From Corallococcus sp. NCRR (GTDB lineage Bacteria > Myxococcota > Myxococcia > Myxococcales > Myxococcaceae), in NCBI RefSeq assembly GCF_026965535.1, contig NZ_CP114039.1:4154001-4218000 (forward strand): 64,000 bases of DNA, read 5' to 3'. Under the pieces are notes generated by a model that had not been told where the DNA came from, did not search any database, and saw only the letters and a program-made list of their open reading frames with translations. Of this stretch, positions 52,050-61,489 are shown piece after piece; positions within the stretch are counted from its first letter, which is position 1; each line of letters opens with the position of its first letter. Both the position numbers and the translations under genes were made by a program.

Positions 52050-53600
52050 TCAGTCGGGCTGGAAGAAACAGGCGACTTTCAGGAACCGGAACAGCGCGTT
52101 GTAGCTGGCCCGGTCCAACCGGTCGATGTCGCCGGCCAGCGCCGCGAGGATGGCAGCGGTGTCGATCTCTCCATGGCGCGATAGCGGAGAGTGTTCGACG
52201 AGCTGTCGCAGGTAGACGCGGTTCTCGGCGATGCCGCGCCGTGCCACCGGGTCGAAGCTCTCCTTGACGTACGCCGTCTCGAACACCGGATCGCCCAACC
52301 ACTTCGTCAGCGTCCGGCGCAGGATGCGGCGGTCGCGCCGGAATGCTGCGGGAAGGCGTGAGACGAATCGCGCCAGGGCGACGTTCAGATAGGGATAGAC
52401 CGGCCACAAACCGTACCGCAGCACGCGCTGGGATTGGCTCGCGGCACTCTGCCAACACGTCTGCTGAAGCCAGGCCGATGGATAGGTGCTGCGCGCGCCG
52501 ATCGCGGTCGCCATGCCGCGGGCCGTCAGGAAGGGGCACGACGGCGGCGGGGCCGCGTTCCCATCCGCCTCGGCCTCGCCTCGATAGGCGAAATAGAGCT
52601 CGTCCCCACCGAAGCCCGAGACGAGCGTGTCGATCCCCGCGGCGCGCAGCAGGTGAAAGGCGGCTTCGAAGATCTCCGGGTAGTTCTCATCCTCGGGCGA
52701 CACCTGATAGCGGCGTCGCCGCAGGCTCTGGGGCGCGAAAGGGGCATAGCGCCCTGCTGGTAGAGACAGGTCGGCGAAGCCGCCAGCGCGGCACAGCAGC
52801 AGGCGGCGTGCGCGTTGCGCTTCTCCCATCGCGCCGTCGAATTGCGCGCCCATGCTCATCGCACCGTCGCCGGTCACGTGGGCGGTGGCGAGAGCGGTCA
52901 GCGCCGAGTCCATCCCGCCGCTCAGCTCCACCGCGGTCCGCCGTGGGTCGAGGGGACGCGCGTCGAGGATCGAGATCACCGTTTCGCGGAACAATGCCTC
53001 GACGTCGACCCCGGGCGGCATCTCACGAGGACCGTCGTGATGCACCGGCTCCGGCAGAACGGCATCCACCCCCGCCGGGGTCACCACCAGCGTGGCCCCT
53101 GCCGTGGCGCGATGGAGCCCTGACACCATCGTCGTAGGGCCATAGGTGGAGATTCCGGCAATCTGGGCGAGCGCGCAATCCCACACAATCTCGTGGGGGC
53201 CGGTGCCAAGCAGGCGGGCATAGTCCCAATCGAAGCGCGCGTGGCCCCCGGTCAAGAAGCAGTAGACCGGAATCGATATCGTCGGCGACGCCGTGTAGCG
53301 GATTGCGCGCCGCCGGCGGTCGATGCTCAACACGGCGAAATCCAGCGGATGGTCCTGAAGCCCGTCGAGGTGTTCCTGGATCAGGCCCTCCGTGGCACCG
53401 GCGACATGTTCGGTTCCTTCCGGATCATCGGCGAAGCGCTCGAGAACAATGGCGACGATCCGATCCGCGCCCTCCAGGAGCACGGTCCGCAACATCCGAT
53501 GCTGCACGAACGAAACCCGCGAGCGGCCGATGGAAAAGCCCCCCTCGATGAGGCCAAGGGGGGCTGCGAGGTCATCGAATGCAAGGTCGGCGTGCAACAT
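52050..53600 (-). CDS. Asparagine-synthetase-like amide ligase, possible RiPP cyclase
   Basis: A 516-residue protein of the asparagine synthetase B superfamily. The N-terminal half is the Ntn-type fold (SIDRRRRAIRYTASPTISI, PVYCFLTGGHARFDWDYARLL), but residue 2 is Leu, not the catalytic Cys of real glutamine-using enzymes. The C-terminal half has the ATP-pyrophosphatase motif SGGMDS (residues 227-232) and GGDE (331-334). This combination, an intact PP-loop with a dead glutaminase, is what lasso-peptide cyclases and beta-lactam synthetases show. It lies 18 bases downstream of a 48-codon peptide gene on the same strand, supporting a modified-peptide role. A protease and recognition protein are not seen nearby. 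Confidence 0.75.
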   Translation of the reverse strand: MLHADLAFDDLAAPLGLIEGGFSIGRSRVSFVQHRMLRTVLLEGADRIVAIVLERFADDPEGTEHVAGATEGLIQEHLDGLQDHPLDFAVLSIDRRRRAIRYTASPTISIPVYCFLTGGHARFDWDYARLLGTGPHEIVWDCALAQIAGISTYGPTTMVSGLHRATAGATLVVTPAGVDAVLPEPVHHDGPREMPPGVDVEALFRETVISILDARPLDPRRTAVELSGGMDSALTALATAHVTGDGAMSMGAQFDGAMGEAQRARRLLLCRAGGFADLSLPAGRYAPFAPQSLRRRRYQVSPEDENYPEIFEAAFHLLRAAGIDTLVSGFGGDELYFAYRGEAEADGNAAPPPSCPFLTARGMATAIGARSTYPSAWLQQTCWQSAASQSQRVLRYGLWPVYPYLNVALARFVSRLPAAFRRDRRILRRTLTKWLGDPVFETAYVKESFDPVARRGIAENRVYLRQLVEHSPLSRHGEIDTAAILAALAGDIDRLDRASYNALFRFLKVACFFQPD

Positions 53601-53618
53601 CGCTATCGACTGATGGGA

Positions 53619-53765
53619 TCAGGGATAGCCGCCGAACCGGTCGTCGCCCTCGTTGATCTTCGGAGGCATGGGCGCTCCGGGTTCGGTCACTTCGGAGGCC
53701 GGCAGTACGTTGTCGAGTGCCTGGAGCTGCGCCTGGAGCCGCTTCGACTTGGACGATTGGGTCAT
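53619..53765 (-). CDS. 48-residue putative RiPP precursor peptide
   Basis: A short gene 18 bases upstream of the asparagine-synthetase-like gene. A strong AGGAGG lies 8 bases before the ATG; earlier in-frame ATGs sit too close to it or lack it. The peptide starts MTQSSKSKRLQAQLQALDNV, a Lys/Gln/Leu-rich amphipathic helix like a RiPP leader. The end is LPASEVTEPG APMPPKINEG followed by DDRFGGYP, acidic and Pro/Gly-rich, like a core. Glu/Asp residues (E39, D41, D42) could accept an amide from the N-terminus or a Lys; a lasso core start is unclear because the usual Thr at -2 does not fit. Function is inference from context. Confidence 0.55.
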   Translation of the reverse strand: MTQSSKSKRLQAQLQALDNVLPASEVTEPGAPMPPKINEGDDRFGGYP

Positions 53766-53835
53766 CACCATCTCCTCCTGCCTGACGGAACGCGCCCACA
53801 CCGGGCGCCTTGGAAAGCCGCCAGACTGACGATCC

Positions 53836-53849
53836 TGTCATCAATGACA
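53836..53849. promoter_or_regulatory. Palindrome upstream of the RiPP-like genes
   Basis: TGTCAT-CA-ATGACA, perfect 6-bp arms, about 70 bp upstream of the peptide gene start. It lies in the only AT-richer stretch between the peptide gene and the sugar-dehydrogenase-like gene. Likely operator of the peptide/ligase transcript; the regulator is unknown and no regulator gene is adjacent. Confidence 0.45.
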
Positions 53850-53939
53850 AGCAGGCACAACATGCCGAAAACGCGGCTGTTCAAGGTGGATGGGAATAAA
53901 CCGCCTGCATGCAATTCTTGGGATGGGATTCGCGGCGCA

Positions 53940-55253
53940 TCACTTCGGCGTGACCTTGAGCACCTTGCCGTTGGTGGCGTCGGTGAGCAGGTAGAGGGCG
54001 CCCTCGGGGCCCTGCACCACCTCGCGGATGCGCGCGTTCAGGTTCTTGAGGAGGTGCTCCTCGCCCACCACGCGGTCATCGCGCACCATGAGCCGCACCA
54101 GCGCCTGGGAGGCCAGGCCGCCGATGAACATGTCGCCGCGCCACTCGGGGATGAGGGTCCCGGAGTAGAAGGTCATCCCCGAGGGGGCGATGACCGGGTC
54201 CCAGTAGTACACGGGCTGCTCCATGCCGGGAGCCTGGGTGCTCTGGTGCATGGGCAGGCCGGAGTAGTCCTCGCCATACCCGATGGTGGGCCAGCCGTAG
54301 TCCTTGCCTGCCTCGGGGCGGTTCACCTCGTCACCGCCCTGCGGCCCCATCTCCACCGTCCACAGCCGGTTCTGGCTGTCGAGCGCCGCGGACAGGACGT
54401 TGCGGTGACCGATGGACCAGATCTCCGGCCTGGCCGCCGGGTTGCCCAGGAAGGGGTTGTCCTGGGGCACGGAGCCGTCCGGGTTGATGCGGACCACCTT
54501 GCCGAAGTGGCTCTTCACGTCCTGGGCCTGGGCACGGCCCTCGGGGATGGAGCGCTCTCCGAGCGTGACGAACAGCTTGCCGTCCGGGGTGAACACCATC
54601 CGTCCCCCGGAGTGCAGCGTCGACTCGAGCGTGGGCATCATGCGGAAGATGATCTGGACGTTCTCCACGCGAGGCTGCGCCCCGTCCACGAGCCGCGCGC
54701 GCGCCACCGCCAGCCCGTTGCCGCCCGTGCGGGGCTCGGAATAGGTCCAGTAGATGAGCTGGCTCGTGGCGTAGTCCGGGCCCACCTCCACGTCGAGCAG
54801 TCCGCCCTGGCCGCGCGCGTCCACGGCGGGCAGGCCGCTGACGGCGGCGGACTTCGCGCCCGCTTGCGTGACGATGTAGAGCGAGCCGGTGGCCTTCTCC
54901 GTCACCAGCATGCGCTGATCCGGCAGGAAGGCGATGGCCCAGGGGTTCCTGAAGCCCGAGGCAATCTCCGTGACCTGGAGGGGCGTCTTCGTCTGGATGG
55001 CGGGGACGCGCGTCTGCCCGGGGAAGGCCGGCTGGAACTCGGGCACGTTGGGCGGGCCCTGCGGAACCGGTGGCCCGCTGGGGAGCGGCTCTTCCGGCAC
55101 GCCCGCGTCGTCGTCCGGGGTGCCCGCGTCACTTTCAGGGACGCCCGAGTCCTGCTGCTGCGAGACCCCCGAGTCCGGTGACGTGGGTTCTGGATCCTCT
55201 CGGCAGCCGACCAGGAGGGTGGCGACGATGAGGGGCATTGTAAGCAGGCGCAT
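53940..55253 (-). CDS. PQQ-sugar-dehydrogenase-like lipoprotein
   Basis: A 437-residue lipoprotein (TLLVGC, Cys17) with an Asp/Pro/Ser-rich linker (PESDAGTPDDDAGVPEEP) typical of myxobacterial surface lipoproteins. Residues ~95-435 form the soluble glucose/aldose dehydrogenase propeller (ASGFRNPWAIAFLPDQRMLV, TLHSGGRMVFTPDGKLFVTLG, WSIGHRNVL, GMTFYSGTLIPEWRGDMFIGG), as in YliI/Asd-type PQQ enzymes. The propeller oxidises aldose sugars in other bacteria; the catalytic His here would be in the HSGGRM or GHRN region. Distinct from the larger GSDH-type gene at 29052. Monocistronic. Confidence 0.85.
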   Translation of the reverse strand: MRLLTMPLIVATLLVGCREDPEPTSPDSGVSQQQDSGVPESDAGTPDDDAGVPEEPLPSGPPVPQGPPNVPEFQPAFPGQTRVPAIQTKTPLQVTEIASGFRNPWAIAFLPDQRMLVTEKATGSLYIVTQAGAKSAAVSGLPAVDARGQGGLLDVEVGPDYATSQLIYWTYSEPRTGGNGLAVARARLVDGAQPRVENVQIIFRMMPTLESTLHSGGRMVFTPDGKLFVTLGERSIPEGRAQAQDVKSHFGKVVRINPDGSVPQDNPFLGNPAARPEIWSIGHRNVLSAALDSQNRLWTVEMGPQGGDEVNRPEAGKDYGWPTIGYGEDYSGLPMHQSTQAPGMEQPVYYWDPVIAPSGMTFYSGTLIPEWRGDMFIGGLASQALVRLMVRDDRVVGEEHLLKNLNARIREVVQGPEGALYLLTDATNGKVLKVTPK

Positions 55254-55373
55254 ACGACTCACTCCAGGGGGGGAAGGGGGATGTGCGAATATCAAGTTTT
55301 TCGAGTCAGCCGGGAAGCGCGCGTGACAGCGGAGGGTTGGCAGCGTCCACGTCGGGCTCCCATGAGGAACGTC

Positions 55374-56792
55374 ATGTCATTTTTGTCTTCGAGATGGGCC
55401 GCCGCATTGCGCGCTGGATGGGTGATGGGGCTGGTCGCCTGCACCCTCGGCGCTTGTGGCGACAACGCCCCACCGGTCGCCCGCGACGTCACCTTCGAGG
55501 CAGTGGAAGACACGCCACTCGAGGTGAACCTGCCGGCCAGTGGCAGCGGAGCCCTCACCTTCACCATCGTCGATGCGCCGGACCACGGCACGTTGAGTGA
55601 GATTGGCGCCGATGGCGCCGTCACCTACACCCCTGGCGCCGACTACCATGGCGAAGATGCGCTCGTCTTTCGTGCCACCGACAGCGAGGGCCAGAGCGCC
55701 CAGGGCACGGTGAAGCTCACCATCACCCCGGTGAACGACGCGCCCACGCTCTCAGCGGTGGCCCACCAGAGCATCACCGCGGGCGGCTCGACCGGCGACC
55801 TGGCCTTCACCGTGGGCGACGTGGAGACCGCCGCCGACGACCTCACGGTCACCGTCACGTCCTCCAACACCGACCTGGTGCCCAACGACTCCAGCCACCT
55901 CGTCCTCGGGGGCTCCGGCTCCAGCCGCACCCTCAAGGTGGTTTCCACCAGGGCCAGCGGTTCCACCACCATCACCCTCGCGGTGGATGACGGAGCCGTC
56001 ACCACCTCCACCTCCTTCACGGTCGACGTCGCCGGTCTCGCGAGCCTCTACTGGATGACCGCCGCCGGTTCGCTGTGGCGGGTGGACGTGAACGGCACGA
56101 ATGCCATCGAGCTCAAGACCGGCATCAGCGGGGCGTCTTCCGTCGCGGCCGACCCGGTCACCCGGACCCTCTTCTACAATCGCGACAGCGCCATCGTTCG
56201 AGTGGACCGTGATGGAGCGAACCCGGTCGATGTCGTGGCGAACGGAGGCTTTCCCAGCGGGCTGGCGGTCGATTCGACGAACCGCAAGCTGTACTGGTCC
56301 GACTTCAACGGGAAGCGGGTCATGCGCGCCGACCTGGACGGCGGCAATCCCACGCAGGTCGTGGGCAGCATCGATAGTCCGTCTGCTCTCGCCTTCGATG
56401 CCCCGAATGGCAAGGCGTATGTCATTACCTACAACAACACCCGGCTCGTCCGATTCAACCTGGATGGCACCGGCGTGGAGACCGTCGCTTCGAACCTGGG
56501 CGGACTGGGCGTGGGGCTGGCGATCGATTCGAACCGCGGGAAGCTGTACTACTCGACCCGAAGCAACAGTCTCTATTCCGCCAGCCTGGATGGCTCCAGC
56601 CCCACCGCGCTGGTGACCAACCAGACCACGGTGCATGGGATTGCCATCGATGCCACGGCCGGGCGGCTGTACTGGGCGGATTGGCTGGGGACCGCGGTCC
56701 GCGGCGCCAATCTGGCCGACGGCGGAGACATCCAGACCGTGAACGCGGGCAGCGCCCGCAACCTGGGTCTGGCCTGGATGCCCGCGCCGTGA
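55374..56792 (+). CDS. Lipoprotein with cadherin-like and YWTD-propeller domains
   Basis: A 472-residue lipoprotein (LGACGD, Cys28). Residues ~30-125 hold a tandem cadherin/Ig-like repeat (VEDTPLEVNL, DGAVTYTPGADYHGEDALVF) with a following Ig-like region. Residues ~225-470 form a YWTD-type propeller (SLYWMTAAGSLWRVDVNG, RKLYWSDFNGKRVMRADLDG, GRLYWADWLGTAVRGA) like the LDL-receptor class B repeats. Such propellers bind proteins or polymers outside the cell. ATG at MSFLSSRW is preferred because AGGA lies 6 bases upstream; an in-frame ATG twelve bases earlier is also possible. Neighbour of the PQQ-type lipoprotein on the other strand. Confidence 0.8.
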   Translation: MSFLSSRWAAALRAGWVMGLVACTLGACGDNAPPVARDVTFEAVEDTPLEVNLPASGSGALTFTIVDAPDHGTLSEIGADGAVTYTPGADYHGEDALVFRATDSEGQSAQGTVKLTITPVNDAPTLSAVAHQSITAGGSTGDLAFTVGDVETAADDLTVTVTSSNTDLVPNDSSHLVLGGSGSSRTLKVVSTRASGSTTITLAVDDGAVTTSTSFTVDVAGLASLYWMTAAGSLWRVDVNGTNAIELKTGISGASSVAADPVTRTLFYNRDSAIVRVDRDGANPVDVVANGGFPSGLAVDSTNRKLYWSDFNGKRVMRADLDGGNPTQVVGSIDSPSALAFDAPNGKAYVITYNNTRLVRFNLDGTGVETVASNLGGLGVGLAIDSNRGKLYYSTRSNSLYSASLDGSSPTALVTNQTTVHGIAIDATAGRLYWADWLGTAVRGANLADGGDIQTVNAGSARNLGLAWMPAP

Positions 56793-56890
56793 ACATCGGG
56801 CCCTTACGGGGCTCGAAAAAGGTACGGCGGCGAAACCTCGCCTATACACTCCGCTGGCTCTGCGGCCCTTCGCGGGTCGGAAAGGATGAA

Positions 56891-57748
56891 GTGAAGACGA
56901 TGAGGAACGCGCTTTTCGGCTGGACGGCCTCCGCGCTCATGACCCTGACGGCGACGCCCGCGCTGGCCCAGCTCCAACTGCCGGCCCCCAGCCCCGCGGC
57001 GAAGGTGTCTCAGGCGGTGGGTGTCTCCGAAATCTCCGTCGAATATTCCAGCCCCGGAGTGAAGGGCCGGAAGGTCTGGGGCGAGCTGGTCCCCAATGAC
57101 AAGGTGTGGCGCAGCGGCGCCAACGCGGCGACGAAGATCACCTTCAGCCACCCGGTCACCTTCGGCGACAAGGCCGTCCCGGCCGGCTCCTACGCCATCG
57201 TCAGCATGCCCTCGCAGAAGGGCTGGAAGGTGATGCTGAACACGGACCTGGGCCTGTGGCGGGGCGGCACGTCCTATGACGCCTCCAAGGACGTGGCCTC
57301 GGTGAGCGCCACCACCGCCGCGATTCCGTCGCGCGAGCGGCTGACGTACCTCTTCACCGACACCACGGACACCGGCACGCGGCTGGACCTGGAGTGGGAG
57401 AAGCTGCGCGTCTCCGTGCCCATCACCGTGGACACCGCCGCCTTCGCGAAGGCCAACATCGCGCAGGCGGAGAAGGACGCGGCCAGCATGCACGCGAGCG
57501 CGGCCTCCTACCTGACGGGCACCGCCAAGGACCCTGCCGCCGCGCTGAAGCACGCGGACGCGGCCGTGGCCGCCAACCCCACGTGGTACGCCCACTGGAC
57601 CCGCGCGAACGTCCTGTCGCAGATGGGCAAGTACGCCGAGGCCCGCAAGGCCGCGCAGGCCGCGTGGGACCTGGGGCAGAAGGACAAGAACTTCTACGCC
57701 CGGGATCAGGTCACCCAGGCGCTGGCGGAGTGGAAGAACAAGAAGTAG
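56891..57748 (+). CDS. Exported DUF2911 protein
   Basis: A 285-residue protein with a Sec signal peptide (ALFGWTASALMTLTATPALA). The DUF2911 domain follows (EISVEYSSPGVKGRKVWGELVPND, VWRSGANAATKITFSHPV, GSYAIVSMPSQKGWKVMLN). From residue ~195 a helical TPR-like tail of about 90 residues follows (ALKHADAAVAANPTWYAHWT, LSQMGKYAEARKAAQAAWDL). A GTG start has AAAGGA 4 bases upstream; ATG three codons later is possible. DUF2911 function is unknown. TATACA (56843-56848) upstream is a plausible -10. Confidence 0.85.
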   Translation: MKTMRNALFGWTASALMTLTATPALAQLQLPAPSPAAKVSQAVGVSEISVEYSSPGVKGRKVWGELVPNDKVWRSGANAATKITFSHPVTFGDKAVPAGSYAIVSMPSQKGWKVMLNTDLGLWRGGTSYDASKDVASVSATTAAIPSRERLTYLFTDTTDTGTRLDLEWEKLRVSVPITVDTAAFAKANIAQAEKDAASMHASAASYLTGTAKDPAAALKHADAAVAANPTWYAHWTRANVLSQMGKYAEARKAAQAAWDLGQKDKNFYARDQVTQALAEWKNKK

Positions 57749-57762
57749 TCCGGTTGCGCTCC

Positions 57763-57791
57763 CGGAGCCCCTCAGCGACGGAGGGGCTCCG
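57763..57791. terminator. Bidirectional hairpin terminator
   Basis: Perfect 11-bp arms CGGAGCCCCTC / GAGGGGCTCCG around AGCGACG, 15 bp after the DUF2911 stop and overlapping the bshA stop codon region on the other strand. It ends the bsh operon and the convergent gene. Confidence 0.75.
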
Positions 57792-58935
57792 CCAGGAGCC
57801 GGCGGTAGAGCGCCTCGTAGCGGTCGATGGCGGGCTCCATCTGGAAGTGCTCCAGGACCCGCGCCCGCGCGCGCTGTGAGAAGCCCCGCCAGCGCTCCCG
57901 GTCCTCGACCAGCGTGAGCACGTGCCGGACCATGGCGGGGACATCCCCCAGCGGCGCCAGGAAGCCCGTCTCTCCGTGCGTGACGAGCTCCGGGATGCCG
58001 CCCAGGTCGCTGGCCACCACCGGAATGCCGCAGCTCAGCGCCTCCAGCGCGGCGAGCCCGAAGCTCTCCTGTTCGCTGGGGAGCAGGAAGACGTCGGAGG
58101 CGGCGACCAGCTCCTCGAAGCGATCCTGCTTGCCGAGGAAAGCGACGCGGCCCTCCAGGCCCATCTCCCGCAGCATCCGCTCCGCGGGCGAGCGCTCCGG
58201 ACCGTCTCCCACCATCACCAGCCGGCAGGGACGGCGGCGGTGGACCTCGGTGAAGATGGCGACCACGTCGGTGATGCGCTTCACCGGCCGGAAGTTGGAG
58301 ACGTGGATGAGCACCGGCTCGTCTTCACGCAGGTCCGGGAAGAGCGCGCGCAGGCAGGCGCGGTCGCGCACCGGGGCGTAGCGCGCGGTGTCCGCGAAGT
58401 TGGCGATGACGTCGATGGGGACGCTCTCCGGGATGTCGAAGCCCTGCCACGTCGCGCGGCGCAGGTAGGCCGACGGCACCGTCACCGCGTCGCTGCGCAG
58501 GATGGAGAAGCGGGTAATCGGCAGGTAGCTGGGGTCGATTCCCACCAGCGTGGTGTCCGTCCCGTGCAGCGTGGTGACGATGCGCGGCGCCCGGGGGCCC
58601 AGCACCTCGCGCGCCATCCACGCGGCGGTGGCATGCGGCACCGCGTAGTGGACGTGCAGGATGTCCAGGCGCTCGTAGCTGGCGACTTCAATCATCTTGG
58701 AGGCCAGCGCGATGGGATAGGTGCTGGACTGCTGGAGCGCCGGGTAGTCGCTCTCCGTCACCTCGTGGAAGACGACCTTCCGGTTGGTGCCATGGAGCCG
58801 GACCGGCAGGTCCCGGGCGATGAAGTGGACGCGGTGTCCCCGGTCCGCCATCGCGAGGCCAATCTCCGTGGCGACCATGCCGCTGCCACCGAAGGTCGGA
58901 AAGCAGGTGATGGCCACGTTGAGCGGGGCGTTCAT
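57772..58935 (-). CDS. bshA: N-acetyl-alpha-D-glucosaminyl L-malate synthase BshA
   Basis: A 387-residue GT4-family glycosyltransferase, the first step of bacillithiol synthesis: UDP-GlcNAc plus L-malate gives GlcNAc-malate. The N-terminus CFPTFGGSGMVATEIGLAMA and VHFIARDLP match the BshA nucleotide-sugar region; later HVSNFRPVKRI and LPSEQESFGLAALEALSCG (the EX7E motif) are clear. It overlaps bshB1 by four bases (ATGA), last gene of the bsh operon. Bacillithiol is a cytosolic redox thiol; the GST at 7516 could be a partner for it or for glutathione. Confidence 0.95.
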   Translation of the reverse strand: MNAPLNVAITCFPTFGGSGMVATEIGLAMADRGHRVHFIARDLPVRLHGTNRKVVFHEVTESDYPALQQSSTYPIALASKMIEVASYERLDILHVHYAVPHATAAWMAREVLGPRAPRIVTTLHGTDTTLVGIDPSYLPITRFSILRSDAVTVPSAYLRRATWQGFDIPESVPIDVIANFADTARYAPVRDRACLRALFPDLREDEPVLIHVSNFRPVKRITDVVAIFTEVHRRRPCRLVMVGDGPERSPAERMLREMGLEGRVAFLGKQDRFEELVAASDVFLLPSEQESFGLAALEALSCGIPVVASDLGGIPELVTHGETGFLAPLGDVPAMVRHVLTLVEDRERWRGFSQRARARVLEHFQMEPAIDRYEALYRRLLAEPLRR

Positions 58936-59738
58936 GGGCGTGGCGGAAAGAACAGGGGTCGGGCGAAGCTATTCCTGCGGAAGTGGTCGAGCGGGTCGGC
59001 CAGTCCCAGCGCCTCGCGCAGGATGTAGGGCTCGCCGTGGGTGACGCCAATCTGCGCGCCATGGAAGCGGTCCCGGGCCTCCAGCGAGGACAGCGACAGC
59101 GGTGAGCCCACCAGCGTGGGCGGGGCGTCCGGGCGGGGCATCACCTGGCTGGCGTAGCAGTGCACCGCCGCGAGCTTGCGCTCGTAGACGGCGGAGACGT
59201 CGATGATGACGCTGGGCCCGGCCAGGTGCCGCAGCGGGTAGTAGAGGACCTGCCGCGGCGTGAAGGGCTCCGCGGCGGGCTGCGTGTCGAACTTGCGCAC
59301 GCCCGCGAAGAAGAGGGCGCGCGTCACCAGCGCGCTGGCCGCCTCGTGGTCCGGGTGCCGCTCCTGCTCCCAGGGCACGACGACCAGCTCCGGACGCAGG
59401 CGGCGCAGCGCATCCACCACGCGGGCCACGGCGGCGGTGCCGGTGCGCTCGGGCTCGGGCGTGTCGAAGCCCGCCCACGGATTGAGCCAGCCGTCTGGCA
59501 GCTCCAGGTTCTCCCGGTGGACCAGCCCCAGCGCGCGGGTGGCGGCCTCTGTCTCCTCCGCGCGGGACTGCGGCGTGCCGCGCGAGCTCTTCTCGCCGCG
59601 CGTCAGGTCGACGATGCCGGTGCGGTAGCCGCGGGCGGCCATGCTCGCCATCAACCCGCCGCAGAACAGCTCCACGTCATCCGGGTGGGGGCCAAAGGCG
59701 AGGACGTCGATGTCGTACGGGGTGCCGGTCGCGCTCAT
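58932..59738 (-). CDS. bshB1: GlcNAc-malate deacetylase BshB1
   Basis: A 268-residue LmbE/PIG-L-type zinc deacetylase, second step of bacillithiol synthesis: it removes acetate from GlcNAc-malate. The zinc motif is [11 protein letters not shown] (His18, Asp20/Asp21), and [19 protein letters not shown] carries another zinc His and active-site residues. It overlaps bshC (ATGA) upstream and bshA (ATGA) downstream, so all three are coupled. Named by its position between bshC and bshA and by strong similarity to BshB1 rather than to BshB2. Confidence 0.95.
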   Translation of the reverse strand: MSATGTPYDIDVLAFGPHPDDVELFCGGLMASMAARGYRTGIVDLTRGEKSSRGTPQSRAEETEAATRALGLVHRENLELPDGWLNPWAGFDTPEPERTGTAAVARVVDALRRLRPELVVVPWEQERHPDHEAASALVTRALFFAGVRKFDTQPAAEPFTPRQVLYYPLRHLAGPSVIIDVSAVYERKLAAVHCYASQVMPRPDAPPTLVGSPLSLSSLEARDRFHGAQIGVTHGEPYILREALGLADPLDHFRRNSFARPLFFPPRP

Positions 59739-61357
59739 GGCGTCAGGTCCTTGGAGTCACCGGAGAAGGGGACACACGCGTCCAGCACCTGCTTCGTGAA
59801 GGCACGCGCTCCGATGCGGCAGGCGAAGTAGGGCAGCCCCAGGACACGCTCCTGGGGCGCGTCCTCCGGGAAGAGGAACGTGCGCAGGCGGTCCACCTGT
59901 GCGGCCACCGTGGCATCGCGCCGGGCGAGCGCGCGGCGGTAGCGGCCCGTCAGGCGGGAGACCGCGACCCGCACCGTGCCCCGGGTGCGGCGCAGCGCGT
60001 CCTGGAGGCCCGGGTCCACCGCCGACACCTGTCCGGCGACGCGCTCCAGCTCGGAGGAGAAGGCGCCGAAGAGGCGGGCCTCCAGGGCCTCGGGCGTCTC
60101 CAGCGGCTCCGGGGCATCGCGCGTGGCCAGCCGCATGAGCAGCGTGTCGCGCGGCACGTTCACCTCATCCGGCTGGAGCCCCACCTTGCCCAGCCACCGG
60201 CGCGCGCGGTCATCGAGCACGCGGAAGCGCGCCCGGGGAATGGCGAGCGGCATCGGCTGGCCCGCGTGGGCGTAGAGCGGCGCCAGTTGCGCGAAGTAGG
60301 CCAGCTCCCCCGGGCCGCCGACATACGCCGCCGTGGGCAGCCAGGTGTCCTGGAGGAGGGGGCGCAGCAGCGCGGACGTGGTGAAGCGCAGGGGCTCACG
60401 CTCCAACGCTGCGTGCAGCGCGTCCTGGGAGAGGACGCTGTCTTCCGGGTGGCCCACCAGACGAAAGGCGCCGGCTTGCACCGGATCCATCCGGTAGCGC
60501 GGGCCCTCTAGCGCATCCGGTGAGAAGAAGCTGAGCGGCGAGCCCGGGCGGACATGGACCTGCACCGCGTAGCCCGCGCGGGTGAGCGCCTCCGCGCGGG
60601 CCGCGAGCACCTCGGAGAGCGCTCCCGCTTCCTGGAGGGCGAAGCGATGCACGGGCGCGGCCAGTGGCGCCAGCCGTGCGTCCCTCGGGTCGAGGAAGAT
60701 CAGGCCCTCGTCGGCGAAGAGGGACGACAGCACGTCGGTGAAGGCATTCGCGAGCGTGGCCTCGGGACGGTAGGCCTGCTCCAGCAGGGACAGGAACGCT
60801 TCCGCGTGGGGTTCCGCTCCCAGCTCGGCGCGGAGGGTGGCCAGGGCGGGGAGGACGCTCGGGCCCAGGCGCTGGTGGGCGATGGGCGCCCGGGACGTCC
60901 GCGCATCCGGAAGCTCGAGCGCCACGCGACAGGGGCCGCCTGCCGGACGGGGGATGACACAGTGGTCGATCTCCGGAAGGTCGTGGTCCTCCGTCTGGAG
61001 CCAGAAGACGGGAACACAGGGCTGGCCGGTCTCTTCCTGGAGCGCGCGCGCCGTGACGATGGCGGACGCGGCCTTGTAGAGCGTGTACAGCGGGCCCAGG
61101 AAGAGGCCCATCTGCTGTCCCGTGACCACCGCCACGGTGCCGGGCTTCGCGAGCAGCGCGAGGTTCCGCTCCCGGGCGGGACTCGGCGCGAGGCGCGCGT
61201 TCTGCGCGGCGAGGACGTCCAGCAGCGCGGGCGACACCGTGCGCGACGCGGCGGCCACGGCCCGGGCGCGCGCTTCACGGTGCCGGTAGTCATCCGAAAG
61301 GAAGGAGAGCGCGGACGCATCTCCGCGAAGCCACGCGGTCGAGAAGGAGGACGTCAC
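59735..61357 (-). CDS. bshC: Bacillithiol synthase BshC
   Basis: About 540 residues of the BshC family, the last step of bacillithiol synthesis: it joins cysteine to glucosamine-malate. Conserved: [20 protein letters not shown] at the N-terminus, [37 protein letters not shown] and [19 protein letters not shown] at 61357 is chosen because the family starts there; an in-frame ATG at 61405 adds 16 residues with no match. First gene of the bsh operon, overlapping bshB1 by four bases. It diverges from the large LmbE-like gene. Confidence 0.9.
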   Translation of the reverse strand: MTSSFSTAWLRGDASALSFLSDDYRHREARARAVAAASRTVSPALLDVLAAQNARLAPSPARERNLALLAKPGTVAVVTGQQMGLFLGPLYTLYKAASAIVTARALQEETGQPCVPVFWLQTEDHDLPEIDHCVIPRPAGGPCRVALELPDARTSRAPIAHQRLGPSVLPALATLRAELGAEPHAEAFLSLLEQAYRPEATLANAFTDVLSSLFADEGLIFLDPRDARLAPLAAPVHRFALQEAGALSEVLAARAEALTRAGYAVQVHVRPGSPLSFFSPDALEGPRYRMDPVQAGAFRLVGHPEDSVLSQDALHAALEREPLRFTTSALLRPLLQDTWLPTAAYVGGPGELAYFAQLAPLYAHAGQPMPLAIPRARFRVLDDRARRWLGKVGLQPDEVNVPRDTLLMRLATRDAPEPLETPEALEARLFGAFSSELERVAGQVSAVDPGLQDALRRTRGTVRVAVSRLTGRYRRALARRDATVAAQVDRLRTFLFPEDAPQERVLGLPYFACRIGARAFTKQVLDACVPFSGDSKDLTP

Positions 61358-61489
61358 GGCCTGCGGTGATAACAGGTCGCGGCGGGCACGCCACCGGAAG
61401 TGCATGCGCGCACGTCGTGTCCGTTCGTGGCGTCGGGCGTCATTCCGGAATGAATGCGGACCGCGCCGGTTGGTATAGGGTCCGTGCGA

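Noticed and set aside
53619..53765. Assigning the peptide as a classical lasso peptide
   Set aside because: No Gly1 plus acidic residue at 7-9 with Thr at -2 fits, and no B-protein or protease gene is adjacent; kept as an undefined RiPP candidate.
53193..55181. 662-codon plus-strand open frame over the peptide, ligase and sugar-dehydrogenase genes
   Set aside because: It crosses three real minus-strand genes and shows no domain.
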